From an alpha proteobacterium BAL199 (GTDB taxonomy: Bacteria > Pseudomonadota > Alphaproteobacteria > Thalassobaculales > Thalassobaculaceae): DNA of 64,000 nt. The notes beneath the pieces were generated by a model. It searched no databases. It saw nothing but the letters and a program-made list of their open reading frames with translations, and was not told the DNA's origin. Within the stretch, counting starts at the first letter, position 1, and the number at the start of each line of letters is the position of its first letter. The position numbers were made by a program, and so were the translations under genes. The DNA lies in the NCBI GenBank assembly GCA_000171835.1, contig ABHC01000010.1, positions 62,001-126,000 on the forward strand. The letters run 5' to 3'. This document shows, piece by piece, positions 54,420 through 63,765 of the stretch.

Positions 54420-55657
54420 TGCTGTTGTCTCCCTTGATCGACGAGTGCCGCCAGCTTGGCACGGCAAGCGGCCGCATCTCCTGCAAAATCGTCAGCAATC
54501 CAGGCGTCTTCGACCAGCCGCAAGAGCCGGCCGGTGGTGGGCCCCGGTGGCACCCCGAGCGCCGCCACGTCGTTTCCGCCGATCGGGAAAACCGGCGGTG
54601 TCCACGCCTGCGCCAGAGCGCTGTCTTGAGCCAACGCCTCCACCGGCTCGCGCTCGGCGGCGGTGTACAGCACCCGGGCGTCCAGATAGGCCTGCGAACC
54701 GGCACGATAGATCCGTGCACGCCGCTCAGGGCCACTGCTCGCCGGACCGCCCTCAGTACGGAAAGCACGGCGCACCCGGTCCGCCTCAGACCGCGACAGC
54801 CGCAGCCGGCTCACGGCGGGCTCCACGTTCCCGACGGCACCGATCATCGCAGCCAGCCGTCGTACGGCGTCCGCCTTCAGGCCCAGCGACTGTTCGATCT
54901 CGATCACGGTGACCGCCCTCGCCACGTCTGCCGATCCGGGCCATAGGCAGGCGGCAACACCCGCTGCGGCCATCGCGCTCAGCGCTTCGGCAGCCCGGCA
55001 CGCCACCACCAGCTTGGCCAGTTCAGCCCACACCCGCTCACCCGACAGAGAAGGAACGCGGCTCGCCAGCGCGGCGCAGGCTGCCAAACCGACCGGATCA
55101 GGCGGCTCCTCGCCGAAACGGGCCCAGAACCGGAAGAACCGAAGGATCCGCAGCACATCTTCGCGAATCCGGGTTTCCGCGTCGCCGACGAAGCGAATCC
55201 GACCGGCCCGAGCGTCAACCAGCCCCTGTCCGGTCGGGTCGTAGATCGTGCCATCCGGGTCGAGATACAGCGCGTTTAAAGTCAGATCACGACGAGCCGC
55301 ATCCTCGGCCCAGTCATCCGTGAAGGCGACCACCGCACGCCGGCCGTCGGTTTCCACATCCCGACGCAACGTCGTCACCTCGACCGGGATATGGTCGGCG
55401 ACCACCGTCACGGTGCCATGCTCGATCCCGGTCGGCACCGCCTTGAGTCCGGCGGCGCGTACGAGCGCCATGACCCGCTCGGGGCGGGCCGGCGTGCAGA
55501 CGTCGAGATCGCCGATCGGGAGACCGAGAACGGCATCGCGCACGCAGCCCCCGACGAAGCGAGCCGGCACACCGTCGGCGGCCAACGCGGCAAACACCGC
55601 GGCGGCCGGTGAGGCCGTCATCCAGGACTGAGCGGGAATGCGATCGACAGGCCGCAT
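54416..55657 (-). CDS. cca: CCA tRNA nucleotidyltransferase
   Basis: This enzyme adds or repairs the 3' CCA of tRNAs without a template. The 413-residue class II protein has the nucleotidyltransferase core RFVGGCVRDAVLGLPIGDLD with DLDVC metal aspartates, then RRDLTLNALYLDPDG and RIREDVLRILRFFRFWARF for nucleotide selection. The all-helical C-terminal domain is shared with poly(A) polymerases, but the gene lacks features of a PcnB. It follows the Nudix gene by 9 bases and overlaps the hydratase gene by 4 bases. Confidence 0.92.
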   Translation of the reverse strand: MRPVDRIPAQSWMTASPAAAVFAALAADGVPARFVGGCVRDAVLGLPIGDLDVCTPARPERVMALVRAAGLKAVPTGIEHGTVTVVADHIPVEVTTLRRDVETDGRRAVVAFTDDWAEDAARRDLTLNALYLDPDGTIYDPTGQGLVDARAGRIRFVGDAETRIREDVLRILRFFRFWARFGEEPPDPVGLAACAALASRVPSLSGERVWAELAKLVVACRAAEALSAMAAAGVAACLWPGSADVARAVTVIEIEQSLGLKADAVRRLAAMIGAVGNVEPAVSRLRLSRSEADRVRRAFRTEGGPASSGPERRARIYRAGSQAYLDARVLYTAAEREPVEALAQDSALAQAWTPPVFPIGGNDVAALGVPPGPTTGRLLRLVEDAWIADDFAGDAAACRAKLAALVDQGRQQQ

Positions 55658-55666
55658 GCGGATCCT

Positions 55667-56296
55667 TCAGCGCCGAAACGCGCCCAGCATCACGTCGGCA
55701 AGGTTCACCAGCATCCCGGCGGTGGCGCCCCAAATATAGTAATGCTGGTAGGGCAGCACCCAGAAATGCCGGGTGGTTTCCTGCCATTCACGGCTGTGCC
55801 GCTGATGGTTAGCCGGGTCGAGAACGAACCCGAGCGGAACCTCGAAAATCTCCGCCACCTCCACCGGGTCGGGAACCAGGTCGAACGGAGGACGGATCAA
55901 ACCCACCACGGGTGTGACCTGAAAGCCGGTGCGCGTGGTGTAGGTGTCGAGCCGGCCGATGACCTCGACCTGATCACGTTCCAGCCCGATCTCTTCCTCG
56001 GTCTCGCGCAGCGCTGTCTCGACGTCGTCGACGTCGTCGTCCTCGACACGGCCGCCCGGAAAACTGATCTGGCCGCGGTGCACGGGCAGCGAATCGGAGC
56101 GGCGGGTCAGCAGGATGGTCAGGCCGTCTTCGCGCTCCACGATCGGCACCAGCACGGCCGCCGCCCGCGGTGCGTCGGGAACCAGCATGCCGGGGTTCAG
56201 GTCATGGTCACCACGGCAGCGCGCGACCGGCAGGAATCCCTCGTCCGTCAGTACCGCAACCCGGCTGAACGCCGCCCGGAAGTCGTCCAGCGTCAT
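55667..56296 (-). CDS. Nudix CoA pyrophosphatase
   Basis: This 209-residue Nudix hydrolase resembles NudL/CoA pyrophosphatase, which trims coenzyme A derivatives to 4'-phosphopantetheine. The Nudix box is GRVEDDDVDDVETALRETEE with EIGLE following, and the CoA-type loop is LLTRRSDSLPVHRGQISFPGG. It is encoded between DUF1285 (4-base overlap) and the CCA transferase. Substrate preference is inferred from the RxGQISFPGG motif. Confidence 0.88.
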   Translation of the reverse strand: MTLDDFRAAFSRVAVLTDEGFLPVARCRGDHDLNPGMLVPDAPRAAAVLVPIVEREDGLTILLTRRSDSLPVHRGQISFPGGRVEDDDVDDVETALRETEEEIGLERDQVEVIGRLDTYTTRTGFQVTPVVGLIRPPFDLVPDPVEVAEIFEVPLGFVLDPANHQRHSREWQETTRHFWVLPYQHYYIWGATAGMLVNLADVMLGAFRR

Positions 56297-56955
56297 GAGG
56301 TCGAACCGTCGACCCCGGCCGGCCCCATCGGGAAGAACTGACCCTTGCTCCATACACCCAGCACCTTGCTGCCTGACGTGGGATCCACCCGCTCCACGGC
56401 GAACTCCACGAGACGATAGAACGTGGCGCGGTTGATCAGCGCCTCAAGCCCGTTCCTGATATCGATATAGGGCGCCGGCTCGCCCGTGTCCGCATCGATC
56501 TCCACGCGGATCGGATGATCCACACCAGCCACCACGGTTTCGTCAAGATTGGTCCGGAAGATCAATTCCACGTCCTCGGCAACCAACGGGCTGTCCGCCG
56601 GTTTCCGGTCGACGTCGACGGCAACGAAGGGAGCGTCCTCGACAATGATGGTTCCGCGCTCGACCGGTGTGACTAGCCAGTGCGATCCATCGGGCTCGCG
56701 ACGCAGCACCGAGGCAAACAGCTTGACCAACGGCAGGCGGGTGATCGGTGTTCCCTTGTAGTACCAGGTACCGTCCCGGCCGATGCGAATCTCGAAGTCG
56801 CCGTCGCGTTGCTCAGGCGGCGCGGGATCTCCCTTCACGCGATCATGATCGCCATTCCGCGACTGCCCCTTGCCGCGCGCCGCGGCTGCGATACGCTCTA
56901 GGTCTGAACCTGAACGGACGGTCTTGTCGCCCATGACGCGTCGCTGTTCTGCCAT
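56293..56955 (-). CDS. DUF1285 protein
   Basis: This 220-residue protein of the DUF1285 family has unknown function. The conserved parts are FEIRIGRDGTWYYKGTPITR, KLFASVLRREPDGSHWLVTP and VEDAPFVAVDVDR. The first about 50 residues are polar and variable. It is the first gene of an operon continuing with Nudix, CCA transferase and hydratase genes, an arrangement typical of alphaproteobacteria. It is divergent from the MoxR gene by about 50 bases. Confidence 0.85.
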   Translation of the reverse strand: MAEQRRVMGDKTVRSGSDLERIAAAARGKGQSRNGDHDRVKGDPAPPEQRDGDFEIRIGRDGTWYYKGTPITRLPLVKLFASVLRREPDGSHWLVTPVERGTIIVEDAPFVAVDVDRKPADSPLVAEDVELIFRTNLDETVVAGVDHPIRVEIDADTGEPAPYIDIRNGLEALINRATFYRLVEFAVERVDPTSGSKVLGVWSKGQFFPMGPAGVDGSTS

Positions 56956-57006
56956 TCGGCGGTTTCATCCCTGCCCGGGCGCCCACTCTCAGTGAGTATA
57001 CCCGCC

Positions 57007-58020
57007 ATGCCGAACTCCACCACCACCCTGGACGCTACCGACGGTCTCGCCTTCGTCAAGGAGGTCGACCAACTCGGCCGCAGCCTCACCAAAGTCCGCG
57101 ACGGCGTCGGCAAAGTCATCTTCGGGCAACAGGAAGTGGTCGACCAGACCCTGGTCACCGTGTTGGCCGGCGGCCACGCCCTGCTGATCGGCGTGCCAGG
57201 CCTGGCAAAGACCCGGCTGGTCGAAACGCTGGGGATCATTCTGGGCTTGGACGACAAGCGCATCCAGTGCACGCCCGACCTGATGCCGGCCGACATCCTC
57301 GGATCGGAGGTTCTGGAGGAGGATGCCGACGGAAAGCGCAGTTTCCGCTTCATCCAGGGGCCGGTGTTCACCCAGCTTCTGATGGCCGACGAAATCAATC
57401 GGGCCAGTCCTCGCACTCAGTCGGCCCTGCTGCAGGCCATGCAGGAACACACGGTCTCGATCGCCGGCCAGACTCACCGGCTGCCGGAACCGTTTCACGT
57501 GCTGGCCACCCAGAACCCGTTGGAACAGGAAGGCACCTACCCGCTGCCGGAAGCCCAGCTCGACCGATTCCTGCTGCAGGTCTCGGTCGGCTATCCGGAT
57601 GAGGCGGCCGAGCGTGCCATGCTGCTGGCCACCACCGGCAGCCAGGAGGTCGAGGTTGAACGCATCCTGTCGGGCGAGCAGTTGCTGCGGGCGCAGAAGC
57701 TGTTGCGGCGGATTCCGGTCGGCGAAAGCGTGGTGGACGCCATCCTGGCGATTGTACGCAACGGCCGCCCGGACAGCACCGACATCGACGAGGTCCGCCG
57801 CAACGTCGCCTGGGGACCGGGCCCGCGCGCCAGTCAGGCATTGATGCTGGCGATCCGGGCGCGCGCCGTGCTCGACGGCCGATTGGCGCCGTCGATCGAT
57901 GACGTGCTGGCACTCGCCCACCCTGTCCTGCGGCACCGGATGGCGCTGAATTTCGCGGCACGCGCCGAAGGGGTTACACTGGACTCTGTGATCGACCGAC
58001 TCTGCGCACCGCACCGCTGA
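57007..58020 (+). CDS. MoxR-family AAA+ ATPase
   Basis: This 337-residue AAA+ ATPase of the MoxR type is thought to act as a chaperone assembling protein complexes or activating VWA-domain partners. The Walker A is GVPGLAKTRLVETLG, Walker B is LLMADEINRASPRTQ, sensor 1 is LATQNPLEQEG and the Arg-finger region is LPEAQLDRFLLQ. It is first of an operon with DUF58, DUF4159 and a large membrane protein. I used ATG 57007; an upstream GTG is possible. Confidence 0.93.
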   Translation: MPNSTTTLDATDGLAFVKEVDQLGRSLTKVRDGVGKVIFGQQEVVDQTLVTVLAGGHALLIGVPGLAKTRLVETLGIILGLDDKRIQCTPDLMPADILGSEVLEEDADGKRSFRFIQGPVFTQLLMADEINRASPRTQSALLQAMQEHTVSIAGQTHRLPEPFHVLATQNPLEQEGTYPLPEAQLDRFLLQVSVGYPDEAAERAMLLATTGSQEVEVERILSGEQLLRAQKLLRRIPVGESVVDAILAIVRNGRPDSTDIDEVRRNVAWGPGPRASQALMLAIRARAVLDGRLAPSIDDVLALAHPVLRHRMALNFAARAEGVTLDSVIDRLCAPHR

Positions 58021-58035
58021 CACCGCGAGCATTGG

Positions 58036-58893
58036 ATGCGCCAACAGGCACAGGATCTCGCCGCGACGCTGCCACCGCTTCTGGTGGCCGCCCACCGCGT
58101 CGCATCGACTGTCTCCCCCGGCGCCCATGGTCGCCGACGGTCCGGTCCCGGCGACGCATTCTGGCAGTTCCGGGCCTATCAGCCCTTCGATGCCGCGCGC
58201 ATGATCGACTGGCGCCGCTCCGCCCGCGGCTCAACAACGTATATCCGAGAGCGCGAGTTCGAGACCGCCCAGACCGTCTACCTGTGGCGCGACGTCTCGC
58301 CGTCGATGCGCTGGCGCTCCGACCGCCGGTTGGTGGAGAAGCGCGAACGCGCCGACCTGTTGACCCTCGCCCTCGTCATCCTGCTGATCGAGGCCGGAGA
58401 ACGAGTGGCCTTGTTGGGCGAACCGCTGCGGCCGCGCACTGGGCAACCCGCGATTGAGCCGATCGCCCAGTTGCTGGCCATGACGAAGGATGGCGGGGCC
58501 TCGTTGCCGGCCTACGAACCGCTGCCACGGAACGCGACGGTGGTGCTGATCGGCGACCTGCTCGACCCGCTGACCGATCTTTCGGCAGTGGTGAAACGCT
58601 GGGCCGGTGAGGCGGTGACCGGGCACCTGCTGCAGGTCACCGACCCTGCCGAAGAGGGCTTCCCCTACCGTGGTCGGATCCGGTTCGAGGGGCTGGAGGC
58701 CGAAGCCCCCCATCTGTTGGGCCGGGCCGAGGCGATCTCGACGGACTACCGCGAGCGCCTTGTCCGGCACCGCGACGGCCTGACCGATCTGGCCCGCACG
58801 ACCGGTTGGACCTTCGCCCAGCACACCACGGACCGGTCGGCCGAGAGCGCGCTGCTTGCGCTGTTCGGCATGATCGGCGGGCGGTTCGCGTGA
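58036..58893 (+). CDS. DUF58 protein
   Basis: This 285-residue protein of the DUF58 family contains a VWA-like beta-alpha core. DUF58 proteins almost always accompany MoxR ATPases. Conserved parts are GAHGRRRSGPGDAFWQFRAY, RMIDWRRSARGSTTYIRERE and WRDVSPSMRWRS, where the DxSxS-like metal site is replaced by DVSPSMRW. It starts 15 bases after the MoxR stop. It probably mediates the contact between the ATPase and the membrane proteins encoded next. Confidence 0.9.
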   Translation: MRQQAQDLAATLPPLLVAAHRVASTVSPGAHGRRRSGPGDAFWQFRAYQPFDAARMIDWRRSARGSTTYIREREFETAQTVYLWRDVSPSMRWRSDRRLVEKRERADLLTLALVILLIEAGERVALLGEPLRPRTGQPAIEPIAQLLAMTKDGGASLPAYEPLPRNATVVLIGDLLDPLTDLSAVVKRWAGEAVTGHLLQVTDPAEEGFPYRGRIRFEGLEAEAPHLLGRAEAISTDYRERLVRHRDGLTDLARTTGWTFAQHTTDRSAESALLALFGMIGGRFA

Positions 58894-58903
58894 CGGCACC
58901 CCG

Positions 58904-61684
58904 ATGCTGAGCCTCGGTCCCCTCGCCTTCGCCATTCCCTGGGCGCTGCTGGGGCTGTTGAGCCTGCCGATCCTGTGGTGGCTGCTGCGGATCATTCCGC
59001 CGTCGCCGCAACGCGTCTCTTTCCCGGCGATCCGGCTGCTCGAAGGCCTGCGTCCGCGCGAGGATACGCCGCACACCACGCCGTGGTGGTTGCTGCTGCT
59101 GCGCTTGATGATCGCCGCCCTGATCATCCTGTCGATTGCCCGGCCGTTGATCCCGTCGGGGACGGCGATCCCGGAGGGTGGGCCGATCGTTCTGGTGATC
59201 GATGATGGCTGGGCGTCAGGGCGGGATTTCGAGGCCCGGCGTGCCCGTGCGATCCGCATCCTGGATCAGGCTGACCGGGAAAGCCGGCCGGTCGCCCTGA
59301 TCACCACCGGCGCGCCGAGGCCCGGGGAGGTGCGCGAGGTCGAACTGGCGCCCGCCGCCCGCGTCAAGTCGGCGATCGGGGCGCTGAAGCCGCGACCGTG
59401 GCCGCTCGACCTGGAACGCGTTGTCGCGCAGGTCGATCGTCTGAACCTGCCGCGCACCGCCACCGCGGTCTGGATCCGCAGCGCCGAAGCCGCCCCCGGT
59501 AGCGCCCGACTGGCCGAACGCCTGCAGAGGCTCGGCCAACTGATCGTGATCGACGCCGTCGACGACGGGCCGGCCTGGCTCGGCATTCCCGATACTGGGA
59601 GCGGAACGCTCACCGCCGAAGTTCGGCGACTGTCGGCCGGCATCGAGCGTCCGGTCGCGGTTCGCGCCGTTACCGAGGACGACCGGGTGTTGACCCGTGT
59701 CACGGGCACATTCGCCGCCACCGCCGACAAGGCAACCCTGGCGGTCGACCTGCCCACCGAACTGCGCAATGAAGTGGCCCGGCTTGAGGTCGAAGGCGAG
59801 ACCACGCCGGCCGGGGTCTTCCTGGTCGATGAGCGATTCCGCCGCCGCCCGGTCGGTCTGCTGTCGGCCCGCGAATTCGAAGGCGCGCAGCCGCTGCTGG
59901 ACGAGTTGTACTACCTGGACCGCGCACTGGCGCCGTTCACCGAAATCCGTCGCGGCGACCTGGATACCCTGCTGGCCCGCGAGTTGGCAGTCCTGGTCCT
60001 GGCCGACGTCGGCGCGGTGCCGTTCGGCCAGCGCGAGAAGATCGACGCCTGGATCCGCAAGGGTGGCGTGGCCATGCGCTTCGCCGGACCGCGTCTGGCC
60101 GCTGCCGGGCTGGAGAAAGGTGGCCTTGGTCCTGAGGATCTGGTGCCGGTGCGGTTGCGCCGGGGCGACCGGACCCTTGGCGGCGCGCTATCCTGGTCGC
60201 GACCGGCGTCGCTGGCACCGTTCGCCGAGGACAGCCCGTTCCACGGCCTCGCAATCCCCAACGAAGTCACCGTATCGCGGCAGGTCCTGGCCGAGCCGGC
60301 AATCGACCTGGGCGAGAAAACCTGGGCACGGCTGGGCGACGGAACTCCGATCGTGACCGCCGAGCGTCGCGGATCCGGTTGGCTGGTGCTGGTCCACACG
60401 ACCGCCAACGCCGACTGGACCGATCTGCCGCTCGCTGGCCTGTTCGTGGACATGCTGCGCCGGGTTGTGACGCTTAGCCAGGGAGTCGGCGGGACCTCGG
60501 AACGCCCACTGCCTCCGCTGTCCAGTCTCGACGGTTTCGGGCGATTGGGACCGGTTGCGGCCGGTGCCGAGCCGCTGCCGGCAACCGCCGATCGCGCTAA
60601 GATCGGACCGATTGCCGTCGGCCCCCGTCATCCGCCGGGCTTCTATGGTGATGAATCCGGCCGCGAGGCGATCAACCTGGGCCCGAGCCTGACCGGGCTG
60701 GGTCGCCGTGCAGCACCGCCGGGCGGAGCCGCGGTCCAGGCGCTGGATGCCGGACGCGACCTCGATCTGCAGGGCTGGCTGCTGGCGGCGGCCCTCCTGC
60801 TGGCAGTCGTCGACACCGTCGTGTCCCTGGCTCTGCGCGGCCTGCTGCCATTGGCCCGCGCCGCCGCCAGCGCAGCGATCGGTCTTGTCCTGTTGAGCGC
60901 CGCACCGGCAGGTTACGGCGCTGCCCACGCTCAAACCCCGAGCGGGGCGCCGGCGGAGCCCGAGCGGTTCGCCCTCGAGGCGGCGAATGAAACCCGGCTG
61001 GCATACGTAATTACCGGAGACAATTGGGTCGACGGAATCAGCCGAGACGGCCTGCTCGGCCTGACCGACACTCTGACCCGCCGGACCGCCGTCGAGCCGG
61101 CTGCCCCTTACGGTGTGGAACTGGAACGCGACGAGTTGGCGTTCTTCCCGCTGCTGTATTGGCCGGTCACCGAATTGCAGCCCCGCTTGTCCGAAACCGC
61201 GGTCACCCGGGTCAACGCGTACATGCGCAACGGCGGCGTGATCCTGTTCGATACCCGCGACCGCTTCCAGATCGTCGCTCCCGGCGCGCGCGGCACCCCC
61301 GGCCTGCAGCGCCTGATCGAGATCACCCGCGATCTGGAGATCCCGCCGCTCGCACCGATTGCGCCCGACCACGTTCTGACCCGTACCTTCTACCTGATGC
61401 AGGACTTTCTGGGCCGATACGCCGGCGGCACGGTGTGGATTGAGGACGGAGTCAGCAACCCGAACAGCGAGGTCAGCCCGGTCATGCTGGGTAGCCACGA
61501 CTGGGCCGCCGCCTGGGCGCGCGACAGCGCCGGCCGGTTCCGCTTCCCCGTGGTGCCGGGCGGCGAGATCCAGCGCGAGATGGCGTTCCGGTTCGGCGTG
61601 AACCTCGTCATGTACGCGCTGACTGGGAACTACAAGGCCGACCAGGTGCACGTGCCGTCGATCCTGGAAAGGCTCGGTCAATGA
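58904..61684 (+). CDS. BatA-N-terminal, DUF4159 membrane protein
   Basis: The 926-residue protein begins with BatA-type transmembrane helices (about 5-25 and 60-80, with PPSPQRVSFPAIRLL in between). A VWA-like domain follows (VLVIDDGWASGRDF near 105). Two further helices lie near 615-660. The final about 220 residues are a DUF4159 domain (LAYVITGDNWVDGISRDG, then AYMRNGGVILFDTRD). This large membrane protein likely presents periplasmic or cytoplasmic domains to a MoxR chaperone. It overlaps the next gene by 4 bases. Confidence 0.88.
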   Translation: MLSLGPLAFAIPWALLGLLSLPILWWLLRIIPPSPQRVSFPAIRLLEGLRPREDTPHTTPWWLLLLRLMIAALIILSIARPLIPSGTAIPEGGPIVLVIDDGWASGRDFEARRARAIRILDQADRESRPVALITTGAPRPGEVREVELAPAARVKSAIGALKPRPWPLDLERVVAQVDRLNLPRTATAVWIRSAEAAPGSARLAERLQRLGQLIVIDAVDDGPAWLGIPDTGSGTLTAEVRRLSAGIERPVAVRAVTEDDRVLTRVTGTFAATADKATLAVDLPTELRNEVARLEVEGETTPAGVFLVDERFRRRPVGLLSAREFEGAQPLLDELYYLDRALAPFTEIRRGDLDTLLARELAVLVLADVGAVPFGQREKIDAWIRKGGVAMRFAGPRLAAAGLEKGGLGPEDLVPVRLRRGDRTLGGALSWSRPASLAPFAEDSPFHGLAIPNEVTVSRQVLAEPAIDLGEKTWARLGDGTPIVTAERRGSGWLVLVHTTANADWTDLPLAGLFVDMLRRVVTLSQGVGGTSERPLPPLSSLDGFGRLGPVAAGAEPLPATADRAKIGPIAVGPRHPPGFYGDESGREAINLGPSLTGLGRRAAPPGGAAVQALDAGRDLDLQGWLLAAALLLAVVDTVVSLALRGLLPLARAAASAAIGLVLLSAAPAGYGAAHAQTPSGAPAEPERFALEAANETRLAYVITGDNWVDGISRDGLLGLTDTLTRRTAVEPAAPYGVELERDELAFFPLLYWPVTELQPRLSETAVTRVNAYMRNGGVILFDTRDRFQIVAPGARGTPGLQRLIEITRDLEIPPLAPIAPDHVLTRTFYLMQDFLGRYAGGTVWIEDGVSNPNSEVSPVMLGSHDWAAAWARDSAGRFRFPVVPGGEIQREMAFRFGVNLVMYALTGNYKADQVHVPSILERLGQ

Positions 61685-63762
61685 CCCCCGACGCCATCAA
61701 CGTGACCTTCGGGCCGCTGGTGCCGTGGCCGGTAGTTGTCGCTCTCGGCCTGATCGCGCTCGCGGCGGCCGGTTATGTGCTGGCCCGCCGGGCAAGGGGC
61801 GGCTGGTGGCGGGCCGGCGCATTGGCCTTGCTGGTGCTGGCGCTCGCCAACCCGTCGATCGTCGCCGAACGCCGGGAGCCGCGCCCCGACGTGGTGGTGG
61901 TCGCGGTCGATCGGACCGCCAGCCAGGAGATCGGCGAACGGTCGGCCCGCACCGATGCCGCGGTCGAAGCGTTGGACGAGAAGCTGGCCCGACTCTCCGA
62001 CATCACCGTGAAACGGGTCTCGGTCATGGCCGACGGGCTGTCCGGAGCCGAGGACGGCACCCGTCTGATGGCAGCCGTCCGCGAGGCCCTGGTCGATGTG
62101 CCTGCACACCGGCTCGCCGGTGTCATCGCCGTCACTGACGGCCAAGTGCACGACGCAGCCGCAGCCCTGGCCGCCGGCCAACTTCCCGGACCGTTCCACG
62201 TGCTGCTGAGCGGTGACCGCAACGAGCGCGACCGGCGCCTTCGGGTGGTCCGGGCACCGAGTTTCGGGATGGTCGACAAGACCGTGACCGTGACGATCGA
62301 GGTGGTCGATCCCAACGAGCCGGCTGGTGCATCCACCACGGTGCTGCTGGGGATCGATGGTGGCGAGGCCACTCCGCTCGCGGTGCCGGCCAACCAGGAA
62401 CATTCGATCGAGATCCCGATCGAACACGGCGGCCAGACCATCCTGGAATTCGCGGCCGAGCCGGGCCGCCAGGAACTGGTGCTGGACAACAACCGGGCGG
62501 TGATCGCGGTCAACGGCGTGCGCGACCGGCTGCGGGTCCTGCTAGTGTCCGGTGAGCCACACGCCGGCGAGCGAACCTGGCGCGACATCCTGAAGTCCGA
62601 CCCCTCGGTCGATCTCGTCCATTTCACGATTCTGCGGCCACCGGAGAAGCAGGACGGCACGCCGATCCGTGAGCTGTCGCTGATCGCCTTTCCGATCCGC
62701 GAGCTGTTCGAGCTGAAGCTGGCCGACTTCAACCTGATCATCTTCGACCGCTACCGCCGGCGTGGCGTGCTGCCCCGCATGTACATGCAGAACATCGCCG
62801 AATACGTCCGCAAGGGCGGCGCGCTGCTGGAAGCATCGGGCCCGACCTTTGCCAGCCGGCTCAGCCTGGCCCGCACCCCGATCGGCGATGTCCTGCCGGC
62901 CCAGCCGACCGGCGGAGTCATCGAACAGGGCTTTCGGCCACGGGTGACCGGGATCGGGGAACGGCATCCGGTGACCGCCGGATTGGCCGGCGCCGGGCAC
63001 AACGGCAGCGAACCAACCTGGGGCCGCTGGTTCCGGCAGATCGAGGCGCGCGACGTGCGCGGCAACGTGGTGATGTCCGGCGACGTGGACCGCCCGCTGC
63101 TGATCCTCGACCGGGTCGGCGAAGGTCGGGTGGCCCACCTGCTGTCGGACCAGATGTGGCTGTGGAGCCGCGGCTACGAGGGTGGCGGCCCGCAGGCCGA
63201 GTTGCTGCGCCGGACCGCCCATTGGCTGATGCGCGAGCCGGATCTTGAGGAGGACGTTCTGCACGTCTTCTCTCGCGGCGACGCGCTGGAGATCGAGCGG
63301 CGGACCCTCGACGGAACGCTGGTGCCGGTGCGTGTCACCAGCCCGGACGGCACCACACAGACCGTCGAACTGGAGGAGGTCGGCCCAGGCAACGGTAAAG
63401 CATCCATTCAAGTGCGACGACCGGGATTGTATCGGCTGACTGACGGGGTTCGCACCGCGATGGTCGCGGTCGGAGCGCTCAACCCGATCGAACTGTCCGA
63501 TGTTGCCGCAACCGACCGTCGGCTCGCTCCGATTGTCGAGGCGACCGGCGGCGGGCTGCAGTGGCTGGTCGACGACGGGGTGCCGGCGCTGCGGCGAGTG
63601 TCGAAGGACCGGGCGGCGTCCGGGCGTGGCTGGTTCGGTCTTCGCACGAACGGCGACTATGTGGTCACCGGGGTCCTGACCGTGCCGGCGCTGCCGGCAG
63701 CCCTTGCCCTGCTCCTGCTGATCGGCAGCCTGATGGTCGCCTGGCGGCGCGAGGGCGACTGA
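61681..63762 (+). CDS. Large membrane protein of MoxR operon
   Basis: This 693-residue protein has two N-terminal helices (about 12-33 and 40-55), then a VWA-like segment (VVVVAVDRTASQEIGERSAR) and Ig-like beta domains. A GATase1-like Rossmann region follows (ADFNLIIFDRYRRRGVLPRM, then YVRKGGALLEASGP), and a last helix lies at about 665-688. It has the layout of the glutamine-amidotransferase-like proteins that close MoxR/DUF58 operons in alphaproteobacteria. No catalytic Cys is obvious. It converges on the LysR gene at the right edge. Confidence 0.8.
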   Translation: MTPDAINVTFGPLVPWPVVVALGLIALAAAGYVLARRARGGWWRAGALALLVLALANPSIVAERREPRPDVVVVAVDRTASQEIGERSARTDAAVEALDEKLARLSDITVKRVSVMADGLSGAEDGTRLMAAVREALVDVPAHRLAGVIAVTDGQVHDAAAALAAGQLPGPFHVLLSGDRNERDRRLRVVRAPSFGMVDKTVTVTIEVVDPNEPAGASTTVLLGIDGGEATPLAVPANQEHSIEIPIEHGGQTILEFAAEPGRQELVLDNNRAVIAVNGVRDRLRVLLVSGEPHAGERTWRDILKSDPSVDLVHFTILRPPEKQDGTPIRELSLIAFPIRELFELKLADFNLIIFDRYRRRGVLPRMYMQNIAEYVRKGGALLEASGPTFASRLSLARTPIGDVLPAQPTGGVIEQGFRPRVTGIGERHPVTAGLAGAGHNGSEPTWGRWFRQIEARDVRGNVVMSGDVDRPLLILDRVGEGRVAHLLSDQMWLWSRGYEGGGPQAELLRRTAHWLMREPDLEEDVLHVFSRGDALEIERRTLDGTLVPVRVTSPDGTTQTVELEEVGPGNGKASIQVRRPGLYRLTDGVRTAMVAVGALNPIELSDVAATDRRLAPIVEATGGGLQWLVDDGVPALRRVSKDRAASGRGWFGLRTNGDYVVTGVLTVPALPAALALLLLIGSLMVAWRREGD

Positions 63763-63765
63763 CGC

